The translations under genes were made by a program, and so were the position numbers. Of a DNA stretch of 64,000 bases, positions 8,110 to 16,669 are shown piece after piece. The notes beneath the pieces are model-generated. The model did no database searches and was not told where the DNA came from. It worked only from the letters and a program-made list of their open reading frames with translations. Every line of letters starts with the position of its first letter. Position 1 is the stretch's first letter. The DNA is from Bradyrhizobium australiense. GTDB taxonomy: Bacteria; Pseudomonadota; Alphaproteobacteria; Rhizobiales; Xanthobacteraceae. Location: contig NZ_JAAVLX010000001.1 of NCBI RefSeq assembly GCF_013114825.1, forward strand, positions 558,001-622,000, written 5' to 3'.

Positions 8110-9738
8110 CTACCCCAGCCTCAACTCATCATACCCCTTCGCCGCCACCTCATCGCACCTGGCACGGTAGGCCGGCGCGCTGCCGCTGTAGCGGGCCACG
8201 ATACGGGTCTGCTTGCCTTCGACGTTGGAATTGATGCCCGTCATCCAGGAGTTGATCTCGTTGGACAGCAATCCCTCGCCGAGCGCCTTGACGTGATCGG
8301 TCCACGATTTCACGCCCTCCGGCGTCGCTTCCAGCCGCGTCAGCCCCTTTTCCATCGCAAACATGATCAGCCCGGTGACCCAGTCGACGCTATACTCGAT
8401 GCTACGCGGAATGTTACCGAGCGCAGTGTGCGGCCCCATCAGCATCAGCATGTTCGGAAATTCATGCACCATGATGCCGAGATAGGTCTCGGGTCCTCGC
8501 TTCCATTTGTCCTTCAGCCGCGCGGCGCCGGCGCCGCGGAAATCGATCTTGTCGAAACTGCCGGTGATGGCATCGAAGCCGGTCGCGTAGATGATGATGT
8601 CGAATTCGTATTCCGTCGCACTGGTCTTGATGCCGGCGGGCGTGATCCGTTCGATCGGCGTCTCGTTGATATCGACCAGCTCGACGTTGTCCTGGTTATA
8701 GACCTCGTAATAGAAGGTCTCGAGCGGCAGCCTGCGGGTGCCAAAGCCATGGTTCTTCGGAATCAGCTTCTCAGCCACCGCCTGGTTCTTCACGCGCTGG
8801 CGAATTTTTCGTGCGACGAAATCGGAGATCGTGACGTTGGCCTTGCGGTCGATCAGGATATCGCGAAAATTGCCCTGCCAGATGCCGAAGCCGCGCTCGC
8901 CATAGAGCTTTTCATAGAATGCCTCGCGCTCCTCGTCCGACACCTCGAACGCGCCGCGCGGGTCCGGCGTATGCAGGAAGCAAGCGAATGTCTCCTGGCA
9001 ACGCTTGAAGATTTCGGGATAGCCGGCTTTGATCTTACGCTGCGTTTCGGCATCGATCCTGCCGTTGTGCAGCGGCGCGCACCAGTTCGGCGTGCGCTGG
9101 AAAACCGTGAGATGGCCGACTTGCCCGGCAATGGTCTGAATGGTCTGCACGCCGGTGGCGCCGGTGCCGATCACGGCGACGCGCTTGCCGGTGAAATCCA
9201 CCGGCTCTTTCGGCCATCGCGCGGTGTGAAAGGATGCGCCCTGGAAATCGTCGCGTCCCTCGATCCGCGGCAGCGTCGGCGTCGACAGCGGTCCGATCGC
9301 GGTGATCAGGAATCGCGTGCTGAAGCGGCTGCCGTCCTCGAGCGTGATGGTCCAGCTCCGCGTATCTTCCTCGTATACGGCCGCTGTCACCCGGCTTCGA
9401 AACTGGATATCGCGGCGCAAATCGAACTTGTCGGCAACGTAGTTGAGATAGCGCAGCGTCTCCGGCTGGCCGGCAAAATGCTCCGACCACTCCCATTCCT
9501 CCAGCAACTCCTTCGAAAACGAGTAGCCATAGGAATAGCTCTCCGAATCGAAGCGCGCGCCGGGATAACGGTTCCAATACCAGGTGCCGCCGACCTCGGT
9601 GCCAGCCTCGAACACGCGCACCCGCAAACGCTGTTCGCGCAGCCGGCAGAGCTGGTACAGCCCCGACATGCCCGCGCCGATGATGATGGCGTCGTAGTCA
9701 AAAATAGGCGTCGCTCCCGAGCGAATGGTTTGCTGCAA
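8110..9738 (-). CDS. flavin-containing monooxygenase, Baeyer-Villiger type
   Basis: About 540 residues. An N-terminal FAD-binding GAGMSG motif lies in IIIGAGMSGLYQL, and a second dinucleotide motif GTGATG binds NADPH. The Baeyer-Villiger fingerprint is present as FQGASFHTARWP. GGTWYWNRYPGARFD near the N-terminus is typical of cyclohexanone and phenylacetone monooxygenase relatives, which insert oxygen next to a ketone. The start is uncertain: TTG 9738 gives MQQTIRSGATP with GGGA upstream, while TTG 9765 adds nine residues with no visible ribosome site. It is divergent from the GMC oxidoreductase. The gene ends inside a repeat-rich spacer and its substrate is unknown. Confidence 0.88.
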   Translation of the reverse strand: MQQTIRSGATPIFDYDAIIIGAGMSGLYQLCRLREQRLRVRVFEAGTEVGGTWYWNRYPGARFDSESYSYGYSFSKELLEEWEWSEHFAGQPETLRYLNYVADKFDLRRDIQFRSRVTAAVYEEDTRSWTITLEDGSRFSTRFLITAIGPLSTPTLPRIEGRDDFQGASFHTARWPKEPVDFTGKRVAVIGTGATGVQTIQTIAGQVGHLTVFQRTPNWCAPLHNGRIDAETQRKIKAGYPEIFKRCQETFACFLHTPDPRGAFEVSDEEREAFYEKLYGERGFGIWQGNFRDILIDRKANVTISDFVARKIRQRVKNQAVAEKLIPKNHGFGTRRLPLETFYYEVYNQDNVELVDINETPIERITPAGIKTSATEYEFDIIIYATGFDAITGSFDKIDFRGAGAARLKDKWKRGPETYLGIMVHEFPNMLMLMGPHTALGNIPRSIEYSVDWVTGLIMFAMEKGLTRLEATPEGVKSWTDHVKALGEGLLSNEINSWMTGINSNVEGKQTRIVARYSGSAPAYRARCDEVAAKGYDELRLG

Positions 9739-9907
9739 GGCTATCCCGGCTTGCGCCAGGGGCAAACCCGTATGAGGGCGTGGCAGGGTTGCGCGTTTAT
9801 CCCGCCAGACCCGTCTCGCTCAGCTTTACGGCAGACTGCCTCTGCGCTTATCGTGGAGCCCAGATCACCTTCAAGGTGACGCTAATTCAGGGAGCGAAGC
9901 GACCGCA

Positions 9908-11506
9908 ATGAACGATCCCGTTGACGTCCTGATCATCGGCGCCGGTGCGTCCGGCGCGGCGGTGGCGTGGAGCCTGGCTGAAACCAAGATGCATATCCTC
10001 TGCCTCGATCAGGGCGGCTGGATGAAGCCGTCGGAATATCCGAGCACCGGGCGCGACTGGGAGGCGAAGTTTTATGGAGACTGGTCGACCAGCCCGAACG
10101 TCCGCGGCCGGCCGGAGGATTACCCGATCAACGACGACAACTCGCCGATCAAGGTCGTGAACTTCAACGGCGTCGGCGGCTCGACGGTGATGTACACCGC
10201 GCATTGGCCCCGGCTGCATCCGTCCGATTTCAAGGCGAAGACGCTCGACGGCGTCGCTGATGACTGGCCGATCGACTATGACACGCTGGTGCCCTTCTTC
10301 GAAGAGAACGACCGCATGATGGGCGTCTCGGGCCTGTCAGGCGACCCGCTGTCGCCGCTGACGCACCCGCCAATGCCGCCGCAGCCGCTCGGTCTTTCCG
10401 GCCCGCTGATCGGCAAGGCCATGAACAAGCTCGGCTGGCATTGGTGGCCGTCGGATACGACCGTCGCGACGATGGATTACGAGGGCAGGGCGCGCTGCAT
10501 AAATCTCGGCCATTGCACGCCGGCCTGCGCGCAAGGTGCCAAAGCCTCGACCGACATCACCTATTGGCCGCAGGCGATCCGCGCCGGCGTCGAGCTCAAG
10601 ACCAATTGCCGCGTGCGCGAGATCCTGACCGACGAGCATGGCATGGCTTCAGGCGTCGTCTACTATGACAAGGATGGCGTCGAGCAGTTCCAGCCGGCCG
10701 AGGTCGTCATCATCGCCTGCAACGGCGTCGGCACGCCGCGGCTGCTGTTGAACTCGGTCTCCGGCCGCTTCCCGAATGGGCTGGCCAATTCATCCGGTCT
10801 GGTCGGCAAGAACCTGATGTTCCATCCCTATGCGCAGATCTACGGCTACGTGAAGGAGCCGACTGACTCGAATCGCGCGCCGCCGACCTGCCTCTGGAGC
10901 AAGGAATTTTACGACACCGATCTCTCGCGTGGCTTCGTCCGCGGCTACGGCATCCAGTTCGTCCGCGGCGCAGGGCCGGTGTTCGAGGCCGTCGCGAGCG
11001 AGCAGAAAGGCATTCTGCCGTGGGGCGCCGATCATCACCGCGTGTTCCGCAAGCTCCACGGCCATCGGCTAGGCGTCTCCGCAATCTGCGAGGATCTCCC
11101 GGAAGAGCACAACCGCGTCACGCTCGATCCCGTCTTGAAGGACAGTCACGGGATCCCTGCGCCGAGGATCGACTACACGATCAGCGAGAACAGCTGGAAG
11201 ATGATGGAGCATGGACTGGCGCGCGGCCGGGAGATTCTCGAGGTCGCCGGCGCCACAGACATCTGCACCAATAGTCCGATCCCCTGGGGAGGTTGGCATC
11301 TGCTCGGCACGGCGCGCATGGGCACCGATCCGGCGTGCTCCGTGGTCAACGAATGGGGCCGCTCGCACGACGTGAAGAACCTCTTCATCGTCGATGGCAG
11401 CGTGTTCGTCACGTCAGGCGGCGTGAACCCGACCTCGACCATCCAGGCGATTGCGCTCTACGTCGCCGACCAGATGAAGCAACGCCTTGCCAACCTCTTC
11501 GATTGA
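9908..11506 (+). CDS. GMC-family FAD-dependent oxidoreductase
   Basis: A 532-residue flavoenzyme of the glucose-methanol-choline family. The N-terminus carries the ADP-binding GAGASG motif (VLIIGAGASGAAVAW). The C-terminal GMC domain holds the active-site histidine in HLLGTARMG and the asparagine in GGVNPTSTIQAIAL. CINLGHCTPACAQGAK is a cysteine-rich insert seen in dehydrogenase-type members that work with a small subunit. It has no clear secretion signal. The next gene begins 7 bases after its stop and is probably its small partner, so the pair likely forms a sugar or alcohol dehydrogenase. The acceptor (cytochrome or quinone) is not encoded nearby. Confidence 0.88.
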   Translation: MNDPVDVLIIGAGASGAAVAWSLAETKMHILCLDQGGWMKPSEYPSTGRDWEAKFYGDWSTSPNVRGRPEDYPINDDNSPIKVVNFNGVGGSTVMYTAHWPRLHPSDFKAKTLDGVADDWPIDYDTLVPFFEENDRMMGVSGLSGDPLSPLTHPPMPPQPLGLSGPLIGKAMNKLGWHWWPSDTTVATMDYEGRARCINLGHCTPACAQGAKASTDITYWPQAIRAGVELKTNCRVREILTDEHGMASGVVYYDKDGVEQFQPAEVVIIACNGVGTPRLLLNSVSGRFPNGLANSSGLVGKNLMFHPYAQIYGYVKEPTDSNRAPPTCLWSKEFYDTDLSRGFVRGYGIQFVRGAGPVFEAVASEQKGILPWGADHHRVFRKLHGHRLGVSAICEDLPEEHNRVTLDPVLKDSHGIPAPRIDYTISENSWKMMEHGLARGREILEVAGATDICTNSPIPWGGWHLLGTARMGTDPACSVVNEWGRSHDVKNLFIVDGSVFVTSGGVNPTSTIQAIALYVADQMKQRLANLFD

Positions 11507-11513
11507 GACCGCG

Positions 11514-11963
11514 ATGTCCGCAGCCAATGAACTGACGTCAATTCAGCGCGACGATCTCCGCACCGTCGCCGCGATGATCATTCCCGCCAGCGACGAGTAC
11601 GAGGTGCCCGGCGCCGACGATCCTGCGATCCAGGCCGACATGCTGGCGACGTTCGGCCGCGACACTGCGATGGTGCGTGCCGCGCTGGACCATTTGGCGC
11701 GCCTCGCCGGCAGACCGCTGGCCGAACTCGATACGGCCAGACGTGATGCCGTCGCGCAGGAGTTCCGCGCCACGGGCGGAGTTGCGGCTGCGACGCTCGT
11801 CCGCGTCGTCCTGCAATGCTACTACCGCGATGACCGCGTGCTGCGGTCGCTCGGGCTCGAGCTGCGCGCCCCGTTCCCGAAGGGTTACACGCTGGAGCAT
11901 GGCGACTGGTCGCTGCTCGATCCCGTCAAGGCGCGGCCGGCGAAGCTCAGAGGGGCGCCATAG
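11514..11963 (+). CDS. small partner of GMC oxidoreductase (gluconate 2-dehydrogenase subunit 3-like)
   Basis: A 149-residue protein beginning MSAANELTSIQRDDLRTVAAMIIP. The pattern of a short helix and then 'mIiPasdeyevPGA' resembles the small subunit of membrane-bound gluconate or lactose dehydrogenases, which supports folding or export of the GMC subunit. No Tat signal is visible, unlike many family members. ATG 11514 lies 7 bases after the GMC stop. Assignment is mainly from this motif and the gene pairing, so function is moderately sure at best. Confidence 0.6.
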   Translation: MSAANELTSIQRDDLRTVAAMIIPASDEYEVPGADDPAIQADMLATFGRDTAMVRAALDHLARLAGRPLAELDTARRDAVAQEFRATGGVAAATLVRVVLQCYYRDDRVLRSLGLELRAPFPKGYTLEHGDWSLLDPVKARPAKLRGAP

Positions 11964-12041
11964 CGGGCCAGCCCTGCACTGAATGGGACCTTGCGCGAGG
12001 AGTTCCCGGCCACCATCTGATGAGGCCGAAGGAATCTCGCC

Positions 12042-13058
12042 ATGTTGGATTTCACCTCAGATATCGCCGATGACCGCCTGTCATCGCGAAAGGCCGAGCC
12101 TGCCCCGGACGACCGGGTTCTGCTCGATGCCTATTCCAATGCCGTAATCGACGTGACCGAACGCGTCGGTCCCGCCGTCGTGCGCGTCGAAACCGGGCCG
12201 AAGGTGCGCAGTGCGCGCGAGCGCGGCGGACTTGGCTCGGGCATCGTGATCTCGCCGGATGGTCTCGTGCTGACCAACAGCCATGTGGTCGGATCGTCGA
12301 AAGAGATCCGCCTGCGCGATACCGAAGGGTTCGTCACGGACGCTCACGTGCTCGGCGTAGATCCCGACACCGACCTTGCGCTTTTGCGGGCAGACGGCGC
12401 GCGCGATCTGCGCTACGCCTCGCTCGGCAATTCGAAGACGCTGCGTCGCGGCCAGCTCGTGGTCGCGATCGGCAATCCGCTGGGCTTCGAATCGACAGTG
12501 ACGGCCGGCGTGGTGTCAGCGCTTGGCCGCTCGATCCGCTCGATCAGCGGGCGGACCATCGAAGATGTGATCCAGACAGACGCAGCGCTCAACCCCGGCA
12601 ATTCCGGTGGGCCGCTGGTGTCGTCGGCGGCGGAGGTGATCGGCATCAACACGGCGATCATCAATGGCGCGCAGGGCATCTGCTTTGCAGTCGCCAGCAA
12701 CACCGCGCAGTTCGTGCTGTCGGAAATCATCCGCCACGGCTATGTCCGCCGCGCCTATATCGGCGTCGCCGGCCAGACCGCGCCGATTCCGCGGCGGCAC
12801 GCGGTGGTCGCCGGCGTCGACAACAAGATGGGTGCGCTGCTGGCGCAGATCGAGCCGGACAGCCCGGCCGCGAAGGCCGGCCTGTTGCCGGGCGATGTCG
12901 TGATCAAGCTCGATGGCGCCGAGATCAACGGCGTCGACGATTTGATCCGCGCCCTCGACCGCGACCGCATCGGCCGCACGCTGTCGATGGACGTGCTGCG
13001 GATGGGGAGGTTGCGCGGGATCGACATTCACCCGGTGGAGCGCAAGCCGGCGCGGTAG
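12042..13058 (+). CDS. S1C trypsin-like protease with PDZ domain (HtrA/DegP-like)
   Basis: A 338-residue serine protease. The catalytic triad is His81 in LTNSHVV, Asp111 in DTDLALL, and Ser188 in NPGNSGGPLV. One PDZ domain follows at about residues 225-330 (SPAAKAGLLPGDVVIKLDG). It lacks a signal peptide or an obvious membrane anchor, whereas classical DegP is periplasmic, so it may act in the cytoplasm. It has only one PDZ domain, as in DegS. Start ATG 12042 has AAGGAATC upstream. It appears to stand alone; substrates are unknown. Confidence 0.9.
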   Translation: MLDFTSDIADDRLSSRKAEPAPDDRVLLDAYSNAVIDVTERVGPAVVRVETGPKVRSARERGGLGSGIVISPDGLVLTNSHVVGSSKEIRLRDTEGFVTDAHVLGVDPDTDLALLRADGARDLRYASLGNSKTLRRGQLVVAIGNPLGFESTVTAGVVSALGRSIRSISGRTIEDVIQTDAALNPGNSGGPLVSSAAEVIGINTAIINGAQGICFAVASNTAQFVLSEIIRHGYVRRAYIGVAGQTAPIPRRHAVVAGVDNKMGALLAQIEPDSPAAKAGLLPGDVVIKLDGAEINGVDDLIRALDRDRIGRTLSMDVLRMGRLRGIDIHPVERKPAR

Positions 13059-13069
13059 TGATGTCAGAC

Positions 13070-13165
13070 CCTCACGGTGAGGAGCGCGAAGCACGTCTCG
13101 AACCATGAGGCCCGGCTGGTGGCCTTCATCCTTCGCGGCGAAGACGCCGCTCCTCAGGGATGAGG
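13070..13165. repeat. CCTCA..TGAGG inverted-repeat element, copy 1
   Basis: Begins CCTCACGGTGAGGAGCGC and ends GCTCCTCAGGGATGAGG, with CGTCTCGAACCATGAGGC inside. Related copies are at 39127-39225 and, partly, 25341-25389. It lies between the convergent protease and hydrolase genes, where a two-way terminator would fit. Confidence 0.75.
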
Positions 13166-13177
13166 GGAGAGAGGGCG

Positions 13178-13960
13178 CTACTGCCGCAGCGCCGCCAGCA
13201 ATTCGTCGGGTGCTTCGGCCATGATCATGTGGCCCGCGCCTGGCACGATGACTGTGCGCGAATTCGGCGTCGCCGCCGCGAGCGCCTTGCCGCCCTTCGC
13301 CGGCGTCATCATATCGCGCTCGCCGAGAATGAAGGTCGCGGGCACCTTGACCTGGGCTGCGGCCGCGAGCGCATTTTGATACGTATTGCAGGCGTTGAGA
13401 TCGTTGTGGAGCACGCCCGGCCGCGTTTGCTGCAGCACGCGCTGCGCGCCCTGATGCATCCACAGTCCCGGCGCAAGGCTGCCGCCGAGTTCGGCCTTGA
13501 AGCCGAGGCCCCAGATCGAAACCATATCGATGGCGTCAGGGTTGTTGACTTCAGCGGCTTTGAGCAGATCGGGCCCGACCGTCATCGTAGCGGCGGTGCC
13601 GATCAGGCTGAGGCCGGACACCTTCTCGGGATGCCGCGCGGACGTCTCCAGCGCGATCAGCGAACCCATGGAATGCCCGATCAGCTTCGCCTTCGGTGCG
13701 CCCGCGGCATGGAGCAGCGCCGCGGTCCAGTCGGCCATATCGGCGATGGTCGGCAGCGGGATGCCTGCCGAACGGCCATGGCCGGGCAGATCGGGCGCCA
13801 GCACCGAATAGCCGTGATGCGCGAACCAGCGGCTGTGCAGCGCCCAAGTCGAATGATCAAAGCCGGCGCCGTGCAGCATCACCACCGTAGGCAGCAATGG
13901 ATCGAACGGACGGCCGCCGGTCGCGACGAAGGTATCAACGCCATTGACGGAAAGCTGCAT
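13178..13960 (-). CDS. alpha/beta hydrolase
   Basis: A 260-residue alpha/beta-fold hydrolase. The oxyanion-hole region is VVMLHGAGFDHSTW, the nucleophile is Ser97 in GHSMG, and the closing histidine is in GAGHMIMAEAP. The likely acid is in ILGERDMMTP. It resembles esterases and 3-oxoadipate enol-lactonases without settling which. It starts 3 bases after metY and could be the last gene of a minus-strand run nicA-nicB-pncB-metY-hydrolase. In Pseudomonas putida an unrelated alpha/beta hydrolase (NicD) serves nicotinate breakdown by another route. A role here in nicotinate metabolism is speculation. Confidence 0.85.
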   Translation of the reverse strand: MQLSVNGVDTFVATGGRPFDPLLPTVVMLHGAGFDHSTWALHSRWFAHHGYSVLAPDLPGHGRSAGIPLPTIADMADWTAALLHAAGAPKAKLIGHSMGSLIALETSARHPEKVSGLSLIGTAATMTVGPDLLKAAEVNNPDAIDMVSIWGLGFKAELGGSLAPGLWMHQGAQRVLQQTRPGVLHNDLNACNTYQNALAAAAQVKVPATFILGERDMMTPAKGGKALAAATPNSRTVIVPGAGHMIMAEAPDELLAALRQ

Positions 13961-13963
13961 GGT

Positions 13964-15259
13964 TCAAACCCTCTGCGACGCGCGAAGCGCCTGGCCGAGA
14001 TCGTCGATGATGTCGGAGACGGTTTCGATGCCGACCGACAATCGCACCAGCTCCTCGCCGATCCCGGCGGCCTTCAGCTGAGCCGCGTCCATCTGCTGAT
14101 GCGTGGTGCTGGCGGGGTGAATCACCAGCGTCTTGGCGTCCCCGACATTGGCGAGGTGGCTGATCATCCGCAACGACTCAATGAATTTTTTGCCCGCCGC
14201 GCGTCCGCCCTTGATGCCGAAACTGACGATCGATCCGGCGCCGCGCGGCAGCAGCCGCTTCGCGAGCTGATGGTCGGGATGATTTTCGAGTGCGGGATGC
14301 AGCACCCACTCGGCCGCCTTGTTGGCGGTCAGCGCCTCCAGCACCGCGAGCGTGTTGCTCATGTGGCGCTCCATGCGGACGCCGAGCGTCTCGACGCCTT
14401 GCAGCAGTTGAAACGCGTTGGTCGGCGACAGGCAGGCGCCGAAGTCGCGCAGGCCCTCGGTGCGCGCGCGCATGATGAAGGCGGCCTGGCCGAACTGCTC
14501 GTCAAAGACGATGCCGTGATAGCCGGCGTACGGTTCGGTGAGCTGCGGGAATTTGCCTGACGCATGCCAGTCGAAGCGGCCGCCATCGACAATAACGCCG
14601 CCAATCGCGATGCCGTGACCACCGATCCATTTGGTCGCGGAGTTCATCACGATATCGGCGCCGAGCTCGATCGGGCGGCTGAGGAACGGCGTTGCAAAGG
14701 TGTTGTCGATCAGAAGCGGAATCTTGGCGTCATGCGCGATCTGCGCGACCGCCGGAACATCGAGTACTTCGAGCCCGGGATTGCCGATGGTCTCGCCGAT
14801 CACGAGCCGCGTATTCGGCTTGATCGCGGCGCGGAATTCATCGAGCGCGCGCGGCTTGACGAATGTCGTCGTGATGCCGAAACGCGGCAGGGTGTGGGCG
14901 AGCAAATTGATGGTGCCGCCGTAGAGCGAGGACGAGGCGACGATGTGGTCGCCGGCATTGAGGATCGTTGCGATCGCCAGATGCAGCGCGGCCATGCCGC
15001 TCGCTGTGCAGATCGCGCCGACGCCGGATTCGAGCGCGGCCAGCCGCTCCTCGAGCACGGCCGTCGTGGGATTGGAAATGCGCGTGTAGATGTGCCCGGC
15101 GCGTTCCAGATTGAACAGCGCAGCCGCGTGGTCGGAATCCTGGAACACGTAGGACGTGGTCTGGTAGATCGGAACCGCGCGGGCGCCGGTCGCGGGATCC
15201 GGCCGTTGGCCGGCATGCAGGCTCAGGGTTTCGAAGGCAGGCGGCTTGGGTGCGGGCAT
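13964..15259 (-). CDS. metY: O-acetylhomoserine sulfhydrylase (aminocarboxypropyltransferase)
   Basis: A 431-residue PLP enzyme of the Cys/Met metabolism family. It makes homocysteine from O-acetylhomoserine and sulfide in the cytoplasm. PLP binds Lys210 in NSATKWIGGHG. Other family marks are FETLSLHAGQRPDPATGARAVPIYQTTSY at the N-terminus, RISNPTTAVLE, and the long MetY-type insert before residue 300 (PYAGYHGIVFDE). Length fits MetY (about 430) rather than MetB/MetZ (about 390). It starts 44 bases after pncB, so it may share its transcript. Confidence in the family is high; MetZ-like activity on another ester is possible. Confidence 0.9.
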   Translation of the reverse strand: MPAPKPPAFETLSLHAGQRPDPATGARAVPIYQTTSYVFQDSDHAAALFNLERAGHIYTRISNPTTAVLEERLAALESGVGAICTASGMAALHLAIATILNAGDHIVASSSLYGGTINLLAHTLPRFGITTTFVKPRALDEFRAAIKPNTRLVIGETIGNPGLEVLDVPAVAQIAHDAKIPLLIDNTFATPFLSRPIELGADIVMNSATKWIGGHGIAIGGVIVDGGRFDWHASGKFPQLTEPYAGYHGIVFDEQFGQAAFIMRARTEGLRDFGACLSPTNAFQLLQGVETLGVRMERHMSNTLAVLEALTANKAAEWVLHPALENHPDHQLAKRLLPRGAGSIVSFGIKGGRAAGKKFIESLRMISHLANVGDAKTLVIHPASTTHQQMDAAQLKAAGIGEELVRLSVGIETVSDIIDDLGQALRASQRV

Positions 15260-15303
15260 GCGGGGCTCGTCAGATCAAGTGGTGGCGGGAAGTATTCGAC
15301 GGT

Positions 15304-16608
15304 TCAGACGTGCACGGCGGTGCGGACGCGGCCGGCATTGCCGAACACGCGCAAATAACGTTCGATCTCGGACGGCGTGCCGGTCGCCTTCTCCGGATTG
15401 TCGGAAAGCTTGACCGCCGGCCGCCCATCGACCGACGTCACCTTGCAGACCAGCGAGATCGGATCGAGATCGGCCGATCCGTCAGGCGCGCAGCCGACGA
15501 AATCATTGGTGAGGTTGGTGCCCCAGCCGAACGAGATGCGCACGCGTCCGGCGAAGTGGCGATAGGTCTCCTCGATCGAATCGACATCCATGCCGTCGGA
15601 GAATACGAGCAGCTTCTCCCGGGGATCGCGACCCTTCTGCTTCCACCACTTGACGATGTCTTCACCGGCCGTGATCGGCGGCGCGCTATCCGGGCGGAAG
15701 CCGGTCCAGTCGGCGACCCAGTCCGGCGCGTCGCGCAGAAATGGTTTGGTTCCGAAGGCATCGGGCAGCGCGATCAGGAGGTTGCCGCCATAAGTATGGC
15801 GCCATTGATCGAGGATGCGATAGGGCGCCCAGCGCAGCTCCTCGTCCGAATTGGCAAGCGCGGCCGCGACCATCGGCAATTCATGCGCATTGGTGCCGAT
15901 CGCTTCGAGATCATTGTCCATCGCCAGCAGCACGTTGGAGGTGCCGGTGAAGGAGGAGCCGAGGCCCTCCTTGACGGCCTCGACACACCAGCGCTGCCAT
16001 AGATGGCCGTGGCGTCGGCGTGTGCCGAAGTCCGACAGCCGCAGGCCTTCGAGCTTGCGCAGCCGCTCGACCTTGGACCACAGCTTGGCCTTGGCGCGCG
16101 CATAGAGCACGTCGAGCACGAAGCGTCCCTGTCCCTTGGTCGCCTGCCGCGAGCGCAGCTCGTTCATGATCGCAAGCGCCGGGATTTCCCACATGGTGGT
16201 GTGGGTCCATGGCCCGTGGAAGTGCAACTCGTACTGGCCGTCGACCTTGTTCAGTTCGTACTCGGGCAGGCGAAAGTTGGCGAGCCAGTGGATGAAGTCC
16301 GGCGAGAACATCTGGGTCTTGCCGTAGAACGTATTACCGGCGAGCCAGATCAGCTCCTTCTTGGTGAAGCGGATGGTGCGCGCGTGGTCGAGCTGCGCGC
16401 GCAGTTCGCCCTCATCGATGATCTCGGCGAGGCGGACCTGCCGGGTGCGATTGATGACGGAAAAGGTGACGCGCTGCTCCGGATAAAATTCCCGGATCAT
16501 CTGCAGCATCAAGAGCTTGTAAAAATCGGTATCGAGCAGGCTGCGCACGATCGGGTCGAGCCGCCAGCCGTGGTTATAGGTCCGGGATGCAATATCGGTC
16601 ACTGCCAT
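15304..16608 (-). CDS. pncB: nicotinate phosphoribosyltransferase
   Basis: A 434-residue enzyme that joins nicotinate to PRPP with ATP hydrolysis, forming nicotinate mononucleotide for NAD salvage. [15 protein letters not shown] near residue 24 is a PncB hallmark. [10 protein letters not shown] and the later [17 protein letters not shown] followed by [11 protein letters not shown] cover the phosphate and PRPP region, and the phosphorylatable histidine lies in the HE-type segment around residue 220 (GTNAHELPM). It starts 61 bases after the stop of nicB on the same strand, an unusual setting in which salvage and breakdown of the same molecule sit side by side. It may share the nicA promoter or have its own in the short gap. 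Confidence 0.93.
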   Translation of the reverse strand: MAVTDIASRTYNHGWRLDPIVRSLLDTDFYKLLMLQMIREFYPEQRVTFSVINRTRQVRLAEIIDEGELRAQLDHARTIRFTKKELIWLAGNTFYGKTQMFSPDFIHWLANFRLPEYELNKVDGQYELHFHGPWTHTTMWEIPALAIMNELRSRQATKGQGRFVLDVLYARAKAKLWSKVERLRKLEGLRLSDFGTRRRHGHLWQRWCVEAVKEGLGSSFTGTSNVLLAMDNDLEAIGTNAHELPMVAAALANSDEELRWAPYRILDQWRHTYGGNLLIALPDAFGTKPFLRDAPDWVADWTGFRPDSAPPITAGEDIVKWWKQKGRDPREKLLVFSDGMDVDSIEETYRHFAGRVRISFGWGTNLTNDFVGCAPDGSADLDPISLVCKVTSVDGRPAVKLSDNPEKATGTPSEIERYLRVFGNAGRVRTAVHV

Positions 16609-16669
16609 GCTGGAACTCTACCGTGCCGGGGGCCGCCCAACCAGTGGGTTTTGCCGGCGGCATGGCAGC

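Noticed and set aside
9370..9385. CGTATAC inside the monooxygenase gene as an operator
   Set aside because: It lies in coding sequence and lacks the flanking TT and AA halves.
7573..9879. A 768-codon open frame on the plus strand across the spacer and the monooxygenase gene
   Set aside because: Most of it is the antisense of the well-supported minus-strand monooxygenase; the rest crosses repeats. It shows no domain of its own.
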